Positions 34,701 to 42,810 of a stretch of DNA of 64,000 nt are shown here, piece by piece. The notes under the pieces were generated by a model. The model saw only the letters and a program-made list of their open reading frames with translations. It did no database searches and was not told where the DNA came from. Every line of letters begins with the position of its first letter. The stretch's first letter is position 1. The DNA is taken from assembly GCF_001049495.1 (NCBI RefSeq), contig NZ_CDWI01000010.1, positions 186,001 through 250,000 on the forward strand. Direction: 5' to 3'. This stretch comes from Microbacterium sp. 3J1. GTDB taxonomy: Bacteria; Actinomycetota; Actinomycetes; Actinomycetales; Microbacteriaceae. The position numbers and the translations under genes were made by a program.

Positions 34701-34769
34701 GAGCAGATCCCGGCTCAGATCTCCGTGCGTGCGCTGGCGAGCGGACCGAGCGTCATCGAGATGCGCTGA
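31764..34769 (+). CDS. sbcC: exonuclease SbcCD subunit C (SMC-like ATPase)
   Basis: Rad50-like ATPase of 1001 aa. Walker A GRTGAGKSS is near residue 36, then a long Ala/Arg/Glu-rich coiled coil interrupted by the zinc hook CPVC (Cys524, Cys527) near the middle, and a returning coil. The C-terminal ABC half has SLSGGETFLSSLALALGLAE, FIDEGFGSLD and the D-loop. GGAGGAG lies upstream of the ATG. It forms a two-gene operon with sbcD. Confidence 0.94.
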   Translation: MQLHRLEVEGFGPFRDRQKVDFDAFADDGIFLIAGRTGAGKSSILDAVCFALYGGVPRYESGDKRLRSDHCEPDDATEVVVEFSTPAGRYRVSRSPEYERPKKRGGGMTMQAAAVQLDALVGGQWIGLAAKEREAAYELDEILQLSREQFLQVILLAQNRFSEFLLAGSKERQALLRRLFGTERFENVQARFDERRRAAEQALGTRLATVSARLDEGERLVSAADLGSDLDAESAEGHPSAEQVRTGATTDERLDALRRAQARADYRAERRAAERADAEQTLAEADAALAALREDLRAQAERNRARAALERLDAEASLIAAARSEWEAARAAEALRAPIAAATKARAEQEAARVVEAAARETWDALDVETGTDDLAAWISGRTRQLGAWERADDLERSVPELESELARAADAVASAEARAKARDAERSSLPEQLEQLIVERDAVRRLADRADDLATARQAATDRLSAAERAVALEAEQTAADRGLADASSALAAAQAELASLRQRRLDGFAGELAAGLRPGDACPVCGAHEHPAIAAHSDPVSAEDVDEAEARRDRAARAEADAAERSSALRVELAAARTRADGRSVDVAAAERESATTLLDEAIAAADRQKELDDDVTSLATRIRRLDDDREKDATALAAARETQAVLTQRLADAQTAVAEARGPFATVAARLASISAEIDAASALVDAAAERARKDDAAVTALADQEVALAASEFDDPSAAEAALRSGAEQAALESRITQHAVQREKEREILFDLELRTLPEEPIDPAPAEHAARAARDGWSNAVDAASRAAGTAEQLTALIAAAADEHARTAADAADFETLRGLADTIAGRGANTRKMTLETFVLAAELEEIVDAANRRLDDMSSGRYRLRHSDALAARGAASGLGIVVFDAFTGQTRPAQSLSGGETFLSSLALALGLAEVVTARAGGIRLDTLFIDEGFGSLDGDTLDVAMRTLDELRQGGRTVGVISHVEAMQEQIPAQISVRALASGPSVIEMR

Positions 34770-34817
34770 GGCTCACGCCGACGTCGTCGCAGACCCGCCT
34801 CCGGCGGACGTCCGTTC

Positions 34818-35375
34818 TCAGACGCCGTACTCGCGGCGGATCGCGTCACGCAGCTGCACGCTGCACCGAGCGATCGCCTCGCGGAAGTCGACGAGCGCGC
34901 CATCCTCGGCCCGATCGGAGATCGCGCGGAACGCGCGGATCGGCACTCCGAACTGGTCGGCGACCCAGATGTACGCGTAGGTCTCCATGTCGACGAGTCC
35001 TGCGCCGGACAGGCGGATGTCGGCGGTGAGCCCCGCGTTGCCGACGAAGCTGTCGCCGGTCGCGATCAGCACGCCCTCCCTGCCGGTGTGCACCCGCGCG
35101 GGCAGAGACACGTGGTGACCGGCGACACCGTCGAGGTCGAACACGTCATGCTGCAGTGCGCTGCCGATCTCGTGCACTGTCGCATCGAGTTCAGGGTCGA
35201 TCCCGCCCGCGGTCCCGACGACCACCACCTCGGAGTACTCCCTGGCGTCGAGGGCACGGGTGAGGGCGAACACGGCCTGCATCTTGCCTTCGCCGGTGAC
35301 GAGCTGGTCGAATCCCTCGAGATCCTCCGGGAACGCTGCGAGTTCGGAGGCCATGGCTGCGACGAGAAGCTTCAC
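34818..35375 (-). CDS. MTA/SAH nucleosidase-like protein
   Basis: PNP/UDP-phosphorylase superfamily protein of 185 aa, shorter than Mtn/Pfs (about 230). Conserved pieces are LVAAMASELAAF, GEGKMQAVFALTRAL, VVVGTAGGIDPEL, IATGDSFVG, the substrate-binding LVDMETYAYIWVADQFGVPIRAFRAISDRA with catalytic Asp. It likely cleaves 5'-methylthioadenosine or S-adenosylhomocysteine, or a related nucleoside. The GTG start has CAGGAT at -12 to -7 and no Shine-Dalgarno. It is convergent with sbcC. Confidence 0.8.
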   Translation of the reverse strand: MKLLVAAMASELAAFPEDLEGFDQLVTGEGKMQAVFALTRALDAREYSEVVVVGTAGGIDPELDATVHEIGSALQHDVFDLDGVAGHHVSLPARVHTGREGVLIATGDSFVGNAGLTADIRLSGAGLVDMETYAYIWVADQFGVPIRAFRAISDRAEDGALVDFREAIARCSVQLRDAIRREYGV

Positions 35376-35487
35376 TCCGCCATCCTGCCAGGTGTATCGT
35401 CCGCCGCGAAGTCAAGCGCGTGCGACCGACGTCATCTCGGTGTAACACTGGGGGAGGATACTGACGTCGGGCAGACCGGAGGAACAC

Positions 35488-36306
35488 ATGACCCTGCAGC
35501 AGCAGATCTCTGAAGCACTCGGTGTGAAGGCCGAGATCGATCCCGAGGCCGAACTCGAGCGCCGCGTGCGGTTCCTCGCCGACTACCTGCGAACGACCGG
35601 CGCGAAGGGGTTCGTGCTGGGCATCTCGGGCGGGCAGGATTCCACGCTGGGAGGACGCCTCGCACAGCTCGCCGTCGAACGGGTGCGCGCTGAGGGCGGT
35701 GAGGCGAAGTTCCTCGCGGTCCGGCTGCCCTATCGGGTGCAGAAGGATGCGGCCGATGCTGCTGCCGCACTCGAGTTCATCGCCCCCGACGCGTCGGTCG
35801 AGGTGAACATCCAGAACGGCGTGGACGGCGTCGAAGAGGACATCGAGTTCGCCGTCACGAGCGATATCAGCGACTTCAACCGCGGCAACATCAAGGCTCG
35901 ACTGCGCATGGTGACGCAGTACGCCCTCGCCGGTCACGACGGCCTGCTCGTCATCGGCACCGATCACGCGGCTGAGGCCGTGACAGGGTTCTACACGAAG
36001 TTCGGCGACGGCGCCGCGGACGTCCTGCCGCTGGCCGGTCTCACGAAGCGGCAGGGGCGCTCGCTGCTCCTCCTGCTCGACGCACCGGAGCAGCTCGCCT
36101 ACAAGGTGCCGACCGCCGACCTCCTCGACGGCCAGCCCGGCCGCTCGGACGAGGACGAGCTCGGTCTGACCTACGAGCAGATCGACGACTTCCTCGAGGG
36201 CCGGGAGGTCGACCCCGAGGTCGCCGGACGCATCGAGGCGCGCTATCTCGCGACGCAGCACAAGAGGCACCTCCCCGTCACGCCCGAAGACACCTGGTGG
36301 CGCTGA
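35488..36306 (+). CDS. nadE: NH3-dependent NAD+ synthetase
   Basis: Cytoplasmic enzyme of 272 aa that amidates nicotinic acid adenine dinucleotide using ammonia. The ATP pyrophosphatase P-loop is [19 protein letters not shown], followed by [58 protein letters not shown] and the C-terminal [13 protein letters not shown]. No glutaminase domain is present, so it is the short form. GGAGGA precedes the ATG. It stands alone between the nucleosidase and a nuclease gene. Confidence 0.95.
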   Translation: MTLQQQISEALGVKAEIDPEAELERRVRFLADYLRTTGAKGFVLGISGGQDSTLGGRLAQLAVERVRAEGGEAKFLAVRLPYRVQKDAADAAAALEFIAPDASVEVNIQNGVDGVEEDIEFAVTSDISDFNRGNIKARLRMVTQYALAGHDGLLVIGTDHAAEAVTGFYTKFGDGAADVLPLAGLTKRQGRSLLLLLDAPEQLAYKVPTADLLDGQPGRSDEDELGLTYEQIDDFLEGREVDPEVAGRIEARYLATQHKRHLPVTPEDTWWR

Positions 36307-36379
36307 GGCGACACCGCTGCTGAACGCCCGTGTCGGATGCCGCGGCTAGTGTCGAAGCATCCGAGGGAACGGGAGAATC

Positions 36380-39300
36380 GTGCGGATCGACACCCAGACG
36401 CAGCGCGTCATCTGGAGCGCCAGCGACCTCAAGGCGGCTGCGGAATGCGAATACGCGTGGTGTCGGGCGATCGACGCGAAGCTCGGTCGCGTTCCCGTGG
36501 TGGAGGAGCCGGAGGACGCGACTCTCGCGAGGGCGGCGCAGCTCGGCGACGTGCACGAGCAGAACGTGCTCGCGCGGTACATCGACGATCTCGGTGACGA
36601 CCGGGTGCTCCGCATCGAGAAGGTCTCGTCCGTCGACGCAGAGGCGCTCGCGGCGGCCGTCGAAGAGACGATCAGGGCGCTGAGCTCTGACGCGCTCATC
36701 GTCTTCCAGGCGGCCTTCGCCACACCCGAGTTCGTCGGCTTCGCCGACTTCCTGAAGCGCGACGATGACGGCCGTTGGCGGGTGCAGGACTCCAAGCTCG
36801 CCCGCACCGCAAGGGTGACGGCGCTCATGCAGCTCGCGGCATACGTCGACCAGCTCGACCGGCTGGGCATCCCGCGCTCCGACGAGGTCGATCTGATCCT
36901 CGGCGACGGCACGCTGAGCACCCACTCGGTGGACGACCTCCTCCCTCTCTTCCAGGTCCGCCGAGCACGGCTCCGGGCGCTGATAGCGGACCGCCGCATC
37001 GACTCCTCGGCTGATGGTGAGCCGCTCGCGTGGGGCGACGACCGAGGCGACCTCGAGATCGTCGCCTGCGGTCGGTGCGCGACGTGCGAGGAGCAGGTGG
37101 TCGCCCATCGGGACCTGCTCATGGTCGCTCGCATGCGACCCGTGCAGCGTGCACGGCTGCGCGCCGCAGGAATCGAGACCATCGACGCGCTCGCCCTTGC
37201 GACCGATGCGCCGTCGGGCATGAACACCGACACGTTCGAGGGGCTGCGTGCCCAGGCCAGGCTGCAGCTCCGCGCCGACGCCGAGGGCGAGACCACCTAC
37301 GACGTGCACTATGCGGCGGCCATCCACACCCTGCCCGTACCCAGTCACGGCGATATCTTCTTCGACTTCGAGGGTGACCCGCTCTACACGGAGCCGGCGC
37401 CCGACGGTCATGTGCAGTGGGGGATCGACTACCTGTTCGGATGGGTCGACAACGACGATCAGTACACGGCTCTCTGGGCGCACGACTTCGCGGCCGAGCG
37501 TGTGGCGTTCGAGCGGTTCCTCGACTTCGTGAAGCTGCGACGCCAGACGCATCCCGGCATGCACATCTACCACTACGCCCCCTACGAGACGTCGCATCTC
37601 GTCGCGATGGCGGCTCGACACGGGGTTCGAGAGGGCGAGGTCGACCGGCTGCTGCGCGAGGGCGTCTTCGTCGACCTGTATCCGCTCGTCCTGAGGACGG
37701 TGCGGGTGGGTTCTCGCTCCTACTCGATCAAGAAGCTCGAGCCGCTCTACATGGGAGAGGACGTGCGCACCAGCGACGTCCAGAAGGGCGACGACTCGAT
37801 CGTGCAGTACGTCGCAGCCCGCGAGTTGGTGGCGGCAGGGGCGCAGCACGAGGCGGACGAGGTGTTCGCAGACCTCGCCGACTACAACCGCTACGACTGC
37901 GTCTCGACCAGGCGGCTGCGAAACTGGCTCATCGACATCGCCCGCAGAGAGGGTGTGAACCCGGCTCCACCGGACGAGGCAGACGAGATCATCTACGAGC
38001 CGTCCCCGCGGTCGGTGGCGCTTCTCGCCGACGCGGAGCGTGCCGTCGTGGCGGGCGGCGACGGGCAGTTGCATCGCATCGCCGCCGCAGCCATCGACTA
38101 CTTCCCCCGTGAGGCGAAGAGCTTCTGGGTGTCGCACTTCCAGCGGCTCCGTGAGCCGGTCACCATGTGGGAGACCACTCGTGACGTGGTCCGCGTCGAC
38201 GCCGGCTCGTCGGTGGTGAGTCGAGACTGGAGCATCGGCGAGGGGCGACGGGTGATGTCGCGGGACATCGAGATCCGGGGCGAGGTCTCGCCCGGCACCA
38301 CTCTCGGCCCGGGGGCGCAGCCGTTCGCCCTCTACGAGGTGCCGGCCCCGTTCGACATCGACGTGCCGTCGCGGGCGGTCCACGCACCGCACACCGTCAC
38401 CGTCGCCGAAGTGCTCGACGACGGATACCTCATCACCGAGACGGCGATCCAGGGCCAGACGTGGGACGAGCTGCCCGTCGCGTTGACCCCCGCCGCGCCG
38501 CCGAGGGTCGTCTCGCTGCAGGGCGCGATCGACGAGTGGGCCGACACGGTTCATGCCGCCGCGCCCGACTTCCCTCACGACGCGGCGACGGACGTCCTGC
38601 GGCGGATCCCCCCGCGCACCCGCTCCGGCGGCCCGCTGCCGACCCAGGGTGGCGGCACCGTCGACGCGATCGTCCGGGCCGTCCTCGACCTCGACCACAG
38701 CTACCTCGCCGTGCAGGGCCCTCCGGGAACGGGCAAGACGTACACGGGATCCCAGGTGATCGCTCGACTCGTCCAGGAACACGGCTTCACCGTCGGCGTC
38801 GTGGCCCAGTCGCACGCGATCATCGAGAATCTCCTCGAGCGGATCGTCGCCGACGGCGTCCCCGCGTCGCAGGTCGCGAAGGCGCCGAAGGACCCCGCAT
38901 CGGCCCCGTCCTACACCGTGATGCCGAAGAACGGCATGGCGACTTTCCTCGCCGAGCATGCCGAGCACGGCGCCGTCGTGGGCGGCACCGCGTGGGACTT
39001 CAGCAACACGTCGCGCGTCGATCGACGGGGTCTCGATCTGCTCGTCGTCGACGAGGCCGGGCAGTTCTCGCTCGCCTCCACGATCGCCGTCGCCGCGGGC
39101 GCTCAGCGGCTGCTGCTGCTCGGGGACCCACAGCAGCTGCCGCAGGTCAGTCAAGGAGCACATCCAGAACCCGTCGACACGTCCGCGCTCGGGTGGGTCA
39201 TGGACGGCGACGCCGTCGTGCGACCCGACTACGGGTATTTCCTGGCTCGCTCGTGGCGGATGCATCCTTCGGTCGCCTCGCCGGTGTCGAGACTCGCGTA

Positions 39301-39850
39301 CGCGGGGCAGCTCGCTTCCGCGCCCGGCACGGAGCTGCGGTCGATCGAAGGCATCGAGCCCGGGCTGCACGTGCTCCCTCTTCGGCACCGCGGAAACGCC
39401 ACGCAGTCGACGGAGGAAGCGGAGCAGGTCGTGGCCCTGGTCCGTGACCTCCTCGGGCGGCGATTCACCGACAACGATGCGCAGGCCTCGGTCCGGCCGC
39501 TGTCGCAGTGCGACATCATCGTCGTGGCCCCCTACAACGCCCAGCGCCAGACCGTCCATGATGCGCTCGCCGCGGCGGGGTTCCCCGATGTCCCGGTGGG
39601 CACCGTCGACAACTTCCAGGGCAAGGAGGCGGTGGTGTCGATCACCACCCTCGCGGCATCCAGCGGAAGGGATGCGCCCCGCGGGCCCGAGTTCCTGCTG
39701 CTGCAGAACCGCCTCAACGTCGCGATCTCGCGAGCGCAGGTCGTGGCCTATCTCATCCATTCGCCGGCACTGCTCGATGATCTCCCGCGGACCCCGGACG
39801 GCGTGGCTCGGCTGAGCGCCTTCGCCCGACTCGTCGGCGCGGCCGACTGA
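36380..39850 (+). CDS. TM0106-family nuclease-helicase with three enzymatic modules
   Basis: Large DNA/RNA-processing protein of 1156 aa. Module 1 (about 1-250) is a RecB-type nuclease: FLKRDDDGRWRVQDSKLAR with (D/E)xK and the following Q in LMQLAAYVDQL. Module 2 (about 320-540) resembles a DEDDh exonuclease (RNase_H_2): DIFFDFEGDP, AHDFAAERVAFERFLDF, YNRYDCVSTRRLRNWL. Module 3 is an SF1 helicase with Walker A GPPGTGKT (residues 780-787), DEAGQ, GDPQQLPQV and TVDNFQGKEAVV, ending in QNRLNVAISRAQ. The GTG start has GGGAG upstream. The family is widespread in actinobacteria, role unproved. Confidence 0.88.
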   Translation: MRIDTQTQRVIWSASDLKAAAECEYAWCRAIDAKLGRVPVVEEPEDATLARAAQLGDVHEQNVLARYIDDLGDDRVLRIEKVSSVDAEALAAAVEETIRALSSDALIVFQAAFATPEFVGFADFLKRDDDGRWRVQDSKLARTARVTALMQLAAYVDQLDRLGIPRSDEVDLILGDGTLSTHSVDDLLPLFQVRRARLRALIADRRIDSSADGEPLAWGDDRGDLEIVACGRCATCEEQVVAHRDLLMVARMRPVQRARLRAAGIETIDALALATDAPSGMNTDTFEGLRAQARLQLRADAEGETTYDVHYAAAIHTLPVPSHGDIFFDFEGDPLYTEPAPDGHVQWGIDYLFGWVDNDDQYTALWAHDFAAERVAFERFLDFVKLRRQTHPGMHIYHYAPYETSHLVAMAARHGVREGEVDRLLREGVFVDLYPLVLRTVRVGSRSYSIKKLEPLYMGEDVRTSDVQKGDDSIVQYVAARELVAAGAQHEADEVFADLADYNRYDCVSTRRLRNWLIDIARREGVNPAPPDEADEIIYEPSPRSVALLADAERAVVAGGDGQLHRIAAAAIDYFPREAKSFWVSHFQRLREPVTMWETTRDVVRVDAGSSVVSRDWSIGEGRRVMSRDIEIRGEVSPGTTLGPGAQPFALYEVPAPFDIDVPSRAVHAPHTVTVAEVLDDGYLITETAIQGQTWDELPVALTPAAPPRVVSLQGAIDEWADTVHAAAPDFPHDAATDVLRRIPPRTRSGGPLPTQGGGTVDAIVRAVLDLDHSYLAVQGPPGTGKTYTGSQVIARLVQEHGFTVGVVAQSHAIIENLLERIVADGVPASQVAKAPKDPASAPSYTVMPKNGMATFLAEHAEHGAVVGGTAWDFSNTSRVDRRGLDLLVVDEAGQFSLASTIAVAAGAQRLLLLGDPQQLPQVSQGAHPEPVDTSALGWVMDGDAVVRPDYGYFLARSWRMHPSVASPVSRLAYAGQLASAPGTELRSIEGIEPGLHVLPLRHRGNATQSTEEAEQVVALVRDLLGRRFTDNDAQASVRPLSQCDIIVVAPYNAQRQTVHDALAAAGFPDVPVGTVDNFQGKEAVVSITTLAASSGRDAPRGPEFLLLQNRLNVAISRAQVVAYLIHSPALLDDLPRTPDGVARLSAFARLVGAAD

Positions 39851-39860
39851 AAAGAGAACG

Positions 39861-40640
39861 ATGACTGCACACACGACCCAAGACGTTCTCCGCGCGTCGG
39901 CAGCCTGGGTCTGGTTCCCCCGCGGCAGCGAGCAGCATAAGGGCCACCTCCAGCTCGTCCGATATCCCGAGCGGTTCGGCGGGGGAGTCAGGGGCTCGCA
40001 GGTCGATTCGGATGCCGACCCCGCGACGGTACTCGATGATGCCATCGAGTACACCCGATCACGGAGCGAGAGCGAGTTGCGGTTCTGGACGAACGCCTCG
40101 GACCGTCCCGATCTCGAAGAAGAGCTGCGTCGCCGCGGAGCGGAACATTTCGACACCGTCGCCGTCTTCGCTCGCCCCCTCGGAGGGGCGGACGTCGAGG
40201 TGCCCGACGGGGTCACCGCCGAGGTCGTACGCACACTCGATCAGGTGCGCGAAGTCGACGCGATCAACGTGCCGGTGTGGCAGCAGCAGCCGCTCGACGA
40301 AGAAGGTCTGCGGGTCGAACTCGACGAGGTCACCTCGGCCCTGGAGGCCGGCACACAGCTCCGCGTTCTCGCCCGACTCGACGCGGACGGCCGGGCGGTC
40401 AGCACCGGCGGGTGCACGATCGTCGACGGATTCGTCCGCCTCTGGGGTGCGGCGACGCTCGAGGAGGACCGCGGCAGAGGCGCCTACCGAGCCGTCCTCG
40501 CTGAGCGGCTGCGCGCGAGCGCGACGCTGGGCGCGCAGACGGCCCTCGTCAAAGGGCGCACGGCGACGTCTGCGCCGATCCTCGCCCGGGCCGGCTTCAC
40601 CCACTACGGCGACGAGCGCGGCTACCTCCTGCTGGTCTGA
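39861..40640 (+). CDS. GNAT-family acetyltransferase, two-lobed
   Basis: Protein of 259 aa. The N-terminal half (about 1-110) is a degenerate GNAT-like lobe with VRYPERFGGGVRGSQV and SESELRFWTNASDRPDLEEELRRRG; the C-terminal half has the acetyl-CoA site EEDRGRGAYRAVLAERLRASATLGA and ARAGFTHYGDERGYLLL. It begins 10 nt after the helicase gene stop, with AAGAGA upstream, and may be co-transcribed with it. Substrate unknown. Confidence 0.78.
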   Translation: MTAHTTQDVLRASAAWVWFPRGSEQHKGHLQLVRYPERFGGGVRGSQVDSDADPATVLDDAIEYTRSRSESELRFWTNASDRPDLEEELRRRGAEHFDTVAVFARPLGGADVEVPDGVTAEVVRTLDQVREVDAINVPVWQQQPLDEEGLRVELDEVTSALEAGTQLRVLARLDADGRAVSTGGCTIVDGFVRLWGAATLEEDRGRGAYRAVLAERLRASATLGAQTALVKGRTATSAPILARAGFTHYGDERGYLLLV

Positions 40641-40641
40641 G

Positions 40642-41703
40642 TCAGGCGCCGCTGGCGGCGAGTTCCTCGCGGACGATGCGCGCCCCCGCCGCGAGGGCGC
40701 TCAGCTTGTCGAGCGCGACACGCCTCGGCAGGGGAGCCATGCCGCAGTTGGAGCTGGGGATGAGCAGCTCCGCGTCGACGAACTCGAGCGCTCGCCGAAG
40801 GGTGTCGGCGACTTCCTTGGGGGTTTCGATCGCCTCATTCGCCACATCGATCGCCCCGAGCATGACCTTCTTGCCGCGGATGAGTTCGATGAGGTCCATG
40901 GGCACGTTCGAGTGATGACTCTCCAGCGAGATGATGTCGATGCTGGACTGCTGCAGAAGCGGGAACGACTCCTCGTACTGCCTCCACTCCGACCCCAGAG
41001 TCGCCTTCCACTCGTTGTTCGCCGTGATCCCGTAGCCGTAGCAGATGTGAACCGCCGTCTCCGCACGCAGTCCTTCGGTGGCCCGCTCGAGAGCGGCGAC
41101 GCCCCAGTCCTTCATCTCGTCGAAGAAGACGTTGAACGCCGGTTCGTCGAACTGGATGACGTCCACCCCCGCCGCCTCGAGCTCCCGAGCCTCCTGATTG
41201 AGGATGGTCGCGAACTCCCACGCCAGCTTCTCGCGACTGCGGTAGTGGTGGTCGGACAGGGTGTCGATCATCGTCATCGGCCCCGGAAGCGCCCACTTGA
41301 TCGGCTGATCGGTCTGCTGTCGCAGAAACGCCGCGTCATCCACGAACACGGGCTTGCGACGGCTCACCGCACCCACGACGGTGGGCACGCTCGCGTCGTA
41401 GCGGTCGCGGATGCGGACGGTCTCGCGGTTCTCGAAATCGACCCCGTCGAGATGCTCGATGAAGGTGGTGACGAAGTGCTGACGGGTCTGCTCCCCGTCG
41501 CTGACGATGTCGATGCCGCGTCGGCGCTGCTCCTGCACCGCAGCGCGCAGGGCGTCCTGCTTTCCCTCGATGAGCGCGTCGCCCTCGAGCTCCCACGGCG
41601 ACCAGAGCACCTCCGGCCTCGCGAGCCACGCGGGCTTGGGAAGACTGCCGACGATCGAGGTGGGGAGCAGAGTCGGCACGGTCGTCGATCCTTCGACGGT
41701 CAT
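40642..41703 (-). CDS. mesD: core-MetE methionine synthase MesD
   Basis: Cobalamin-independent methionine synthase catalytic domain only, 353 aa (full MetE is about 750 aa). N-terminus TLLPTSIVGSLPKPAWL is typical. The zinc ligands of MetE are present: His219 and Cys221 in AVHICYGYG and Cys320 in PSSNCGMAPLPR; DVIQFDEPAF carries the acidic residues near the homocysteine site. It overlaps the DUF1852 gene by ATGA. From what I recall of work on folate-independent methionine synthases, MesD works with MesX (DUF1852) and oxygen, with an unknown methyl donor. The pairing here fits that exactly. Confidence 0.82.
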   Translation of the reverse strand: MTVEGSTTVPTLLPTSIVGSLPKPAWLARPEVLWSPWELEGDALIEGKQDALRAAVQEQRRRGIDIVSDGEQTRQHFVTTFIEHLDGVDFENRETVRIRDRYDASVPTVVGAVSRRKPVFVDDAAFLRQQTDQPIKWALPGPMTMIDTLSDHHYRSREKLAWEFATILNQEARELEAAGVDVIQFDEPAFNVFFDEMKDWGVAALERATEGLRAETAVHICYGYGITANNEWKATLGSEWRQYEESFPLLQQSSIDIISLESHHSNVPMDLIELIRGKKVMLGAIDVANEAIETPKEVADTLRRALEFVDAELLIPSSNCGMAPLPRRVALDKLSALAAGARIVREELAASGA

Positions 41704-42689
41704 CGGACGGGCGCGGGGTAGCTGGCGGCCCACTGGTCCAGCACGCGCCGGTGCGGCGTGACGAAGTGCTCCTCCGCGTAGCGCCCCTGGGTGACTGCGA
41801 GCCGGCTGCGCTCGTCGCGGTCGTACGTGACCTCCGTGTGCCGATAGTCCTCGTGCTCGAGGCTCGGACGGTACACGCTCTCGGCGGGGGCGTTCGCGTT
41901 GTAGATCTCGGGGCGGTAGATCTTCTGGAACGTCTCCATCGTGCTGATCGTGCCGATGAGCGCCAGATCGGAGTAGTCGCCGAGAAGGTCACCGCGGAAG
42001 TAGAAGGCCAGCGGGGCGACACTGCCGCGCGGCATGAAGTACCGCACCTGCAATCCCATCTTCCCGAAGTACTCGTCGGTGAGCGAGAAGGAGTCTTGGA
42101 CGTACTCGATGCCGAGCACGGGATGCACGGTGCCCGTGCGTCGGTACGTCCTGCTGGTGGAGACGCTGATGCAGATCACTGGCAGCGTCGAGAAACGCTC
42201 CCGATAGGCGTCGGACTCGACGAAGTGCTGGAAGAGCTTGCCGTGCAGGACGCCGAAGTCGTCCGGAGTCGCGAATCCGCCGGCGGCCGCGCTCGCCGCG
42301 GGGAGGAGCACGCTGAAGTCGTAGTCGCGGAGGTAGGAGGAGAAGTTGTTCCCCACGATTCCCTGGTGGCGCTCCCCGGTGAGTCGGTCGACGATGTGGA
42401 TGTCGAGCACCTCGAGGACGGGGAACTCCCGATCCGCGCCGTCGGCGAATCGCAGCTGCACGGACACGATGTCGAGCTCGACGGTGTAGCGGTCACGATG
42501 GGCATCGTCGCCGGGCGCCAGATCGTTGAATCGGCGGTCGATCATCGACAACGCGCTGCGAAGGTTCTCCTGGCGACGCTCGCCGCGGGCGAGATTGGCG
42601 AAGTTGGTCGTGATGCGCGAACTGTCCGACGGCGCGTAGTCCTCGTCGAAGCGCGTGGTGGTGATGCTGAACGTGATGTCGTTCGCCAT
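41700..42689 (-). CDS. mesX: DUF1852 protein MesX, partner of MesD
   Basis: Protein of 329 aa matching DUF1852: begins NDITFSITTTRFDEDYAPSDSSRITTNFANLARG, continues with NLRSALSMIDRRFNDL, HQGIVGNNFSSYLRDYDFSVLLPA, HPVLGIEYVQDSFSLTDEYFGKMGLQVRYFMPRGSVAPLAFYFRGDLLGDY... in separate blocks. Soluble, no signal. It is first in the two-gene mesX-mesD operon, with 4-nt overlap to mesD. It probably helps deliver or oxidise the methyl donor for MesD; the mechanism is not established. A LysR gene is divergent. Confidence 0.82.
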   Translation of the reverse strand: MANDITFSITTTRFDEDYAPSDSSRITTNFANLARGERRQENLRSALSMIDRRFNDLAPGDDAHRDRYTVELDIVSVQLRFADGADREFPVLEVLDIHIVDRLTGERHQGIVGNNFSSYLRDYDFSVLLPAASAAAGGFATPDDFGVLHGKLFQHFVESDAYRERFSTLPVICISVSTSRTYRRTGTVHPVLGIEYVQDSFSLTDEYFGKMGLQVRYFMPRGSVAPLAFYFRGDLLGDYSDLALIGTISTMETFQKIYRPEIYNANAPAESVYRPSLEHEDYRHTEVTYDRDERSRLAVTQGRYAEEHFVTPHRRVLDQWAASYPAPVR

Positions 42690-42785
42690 GAGGGCCAATC
42701 CGGGATGGGAGAGGCCGAATCGGCCTCGTGAGAGCTGTGCTCCCATCGTGCAGGCACGGTGCAGTCATCGGGTAACTCGCCTCCG

Positions 42786-42804
42786 CTATGCGGTGCTATA
42801 GGCT
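42786..42804. promoter_or_regulatory. candidate LysR-type operator and leaderless -10
   Basis: CTAT-N8-ATAG (42786-42801) has the T-N11-A symmetry of LysR sites, in the 121-bp gap between mesX and the LysR gene. The TAGGCT at 42799-42804 is the -10 of the LysR gene (-12 to -7 of its ATG) and overlaps the site, which fits autorepression. Confidence 0.45.
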
Positions 42805-42810
42805 TCTTCT

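Noticed and set aside
36380..39850. Component of an anti-phage defence island
   Set aside because: Although it is a nuclease-helicase, the neighbours are nadE and a GNAT gene, with no toxin, restriction or other defence genes around.
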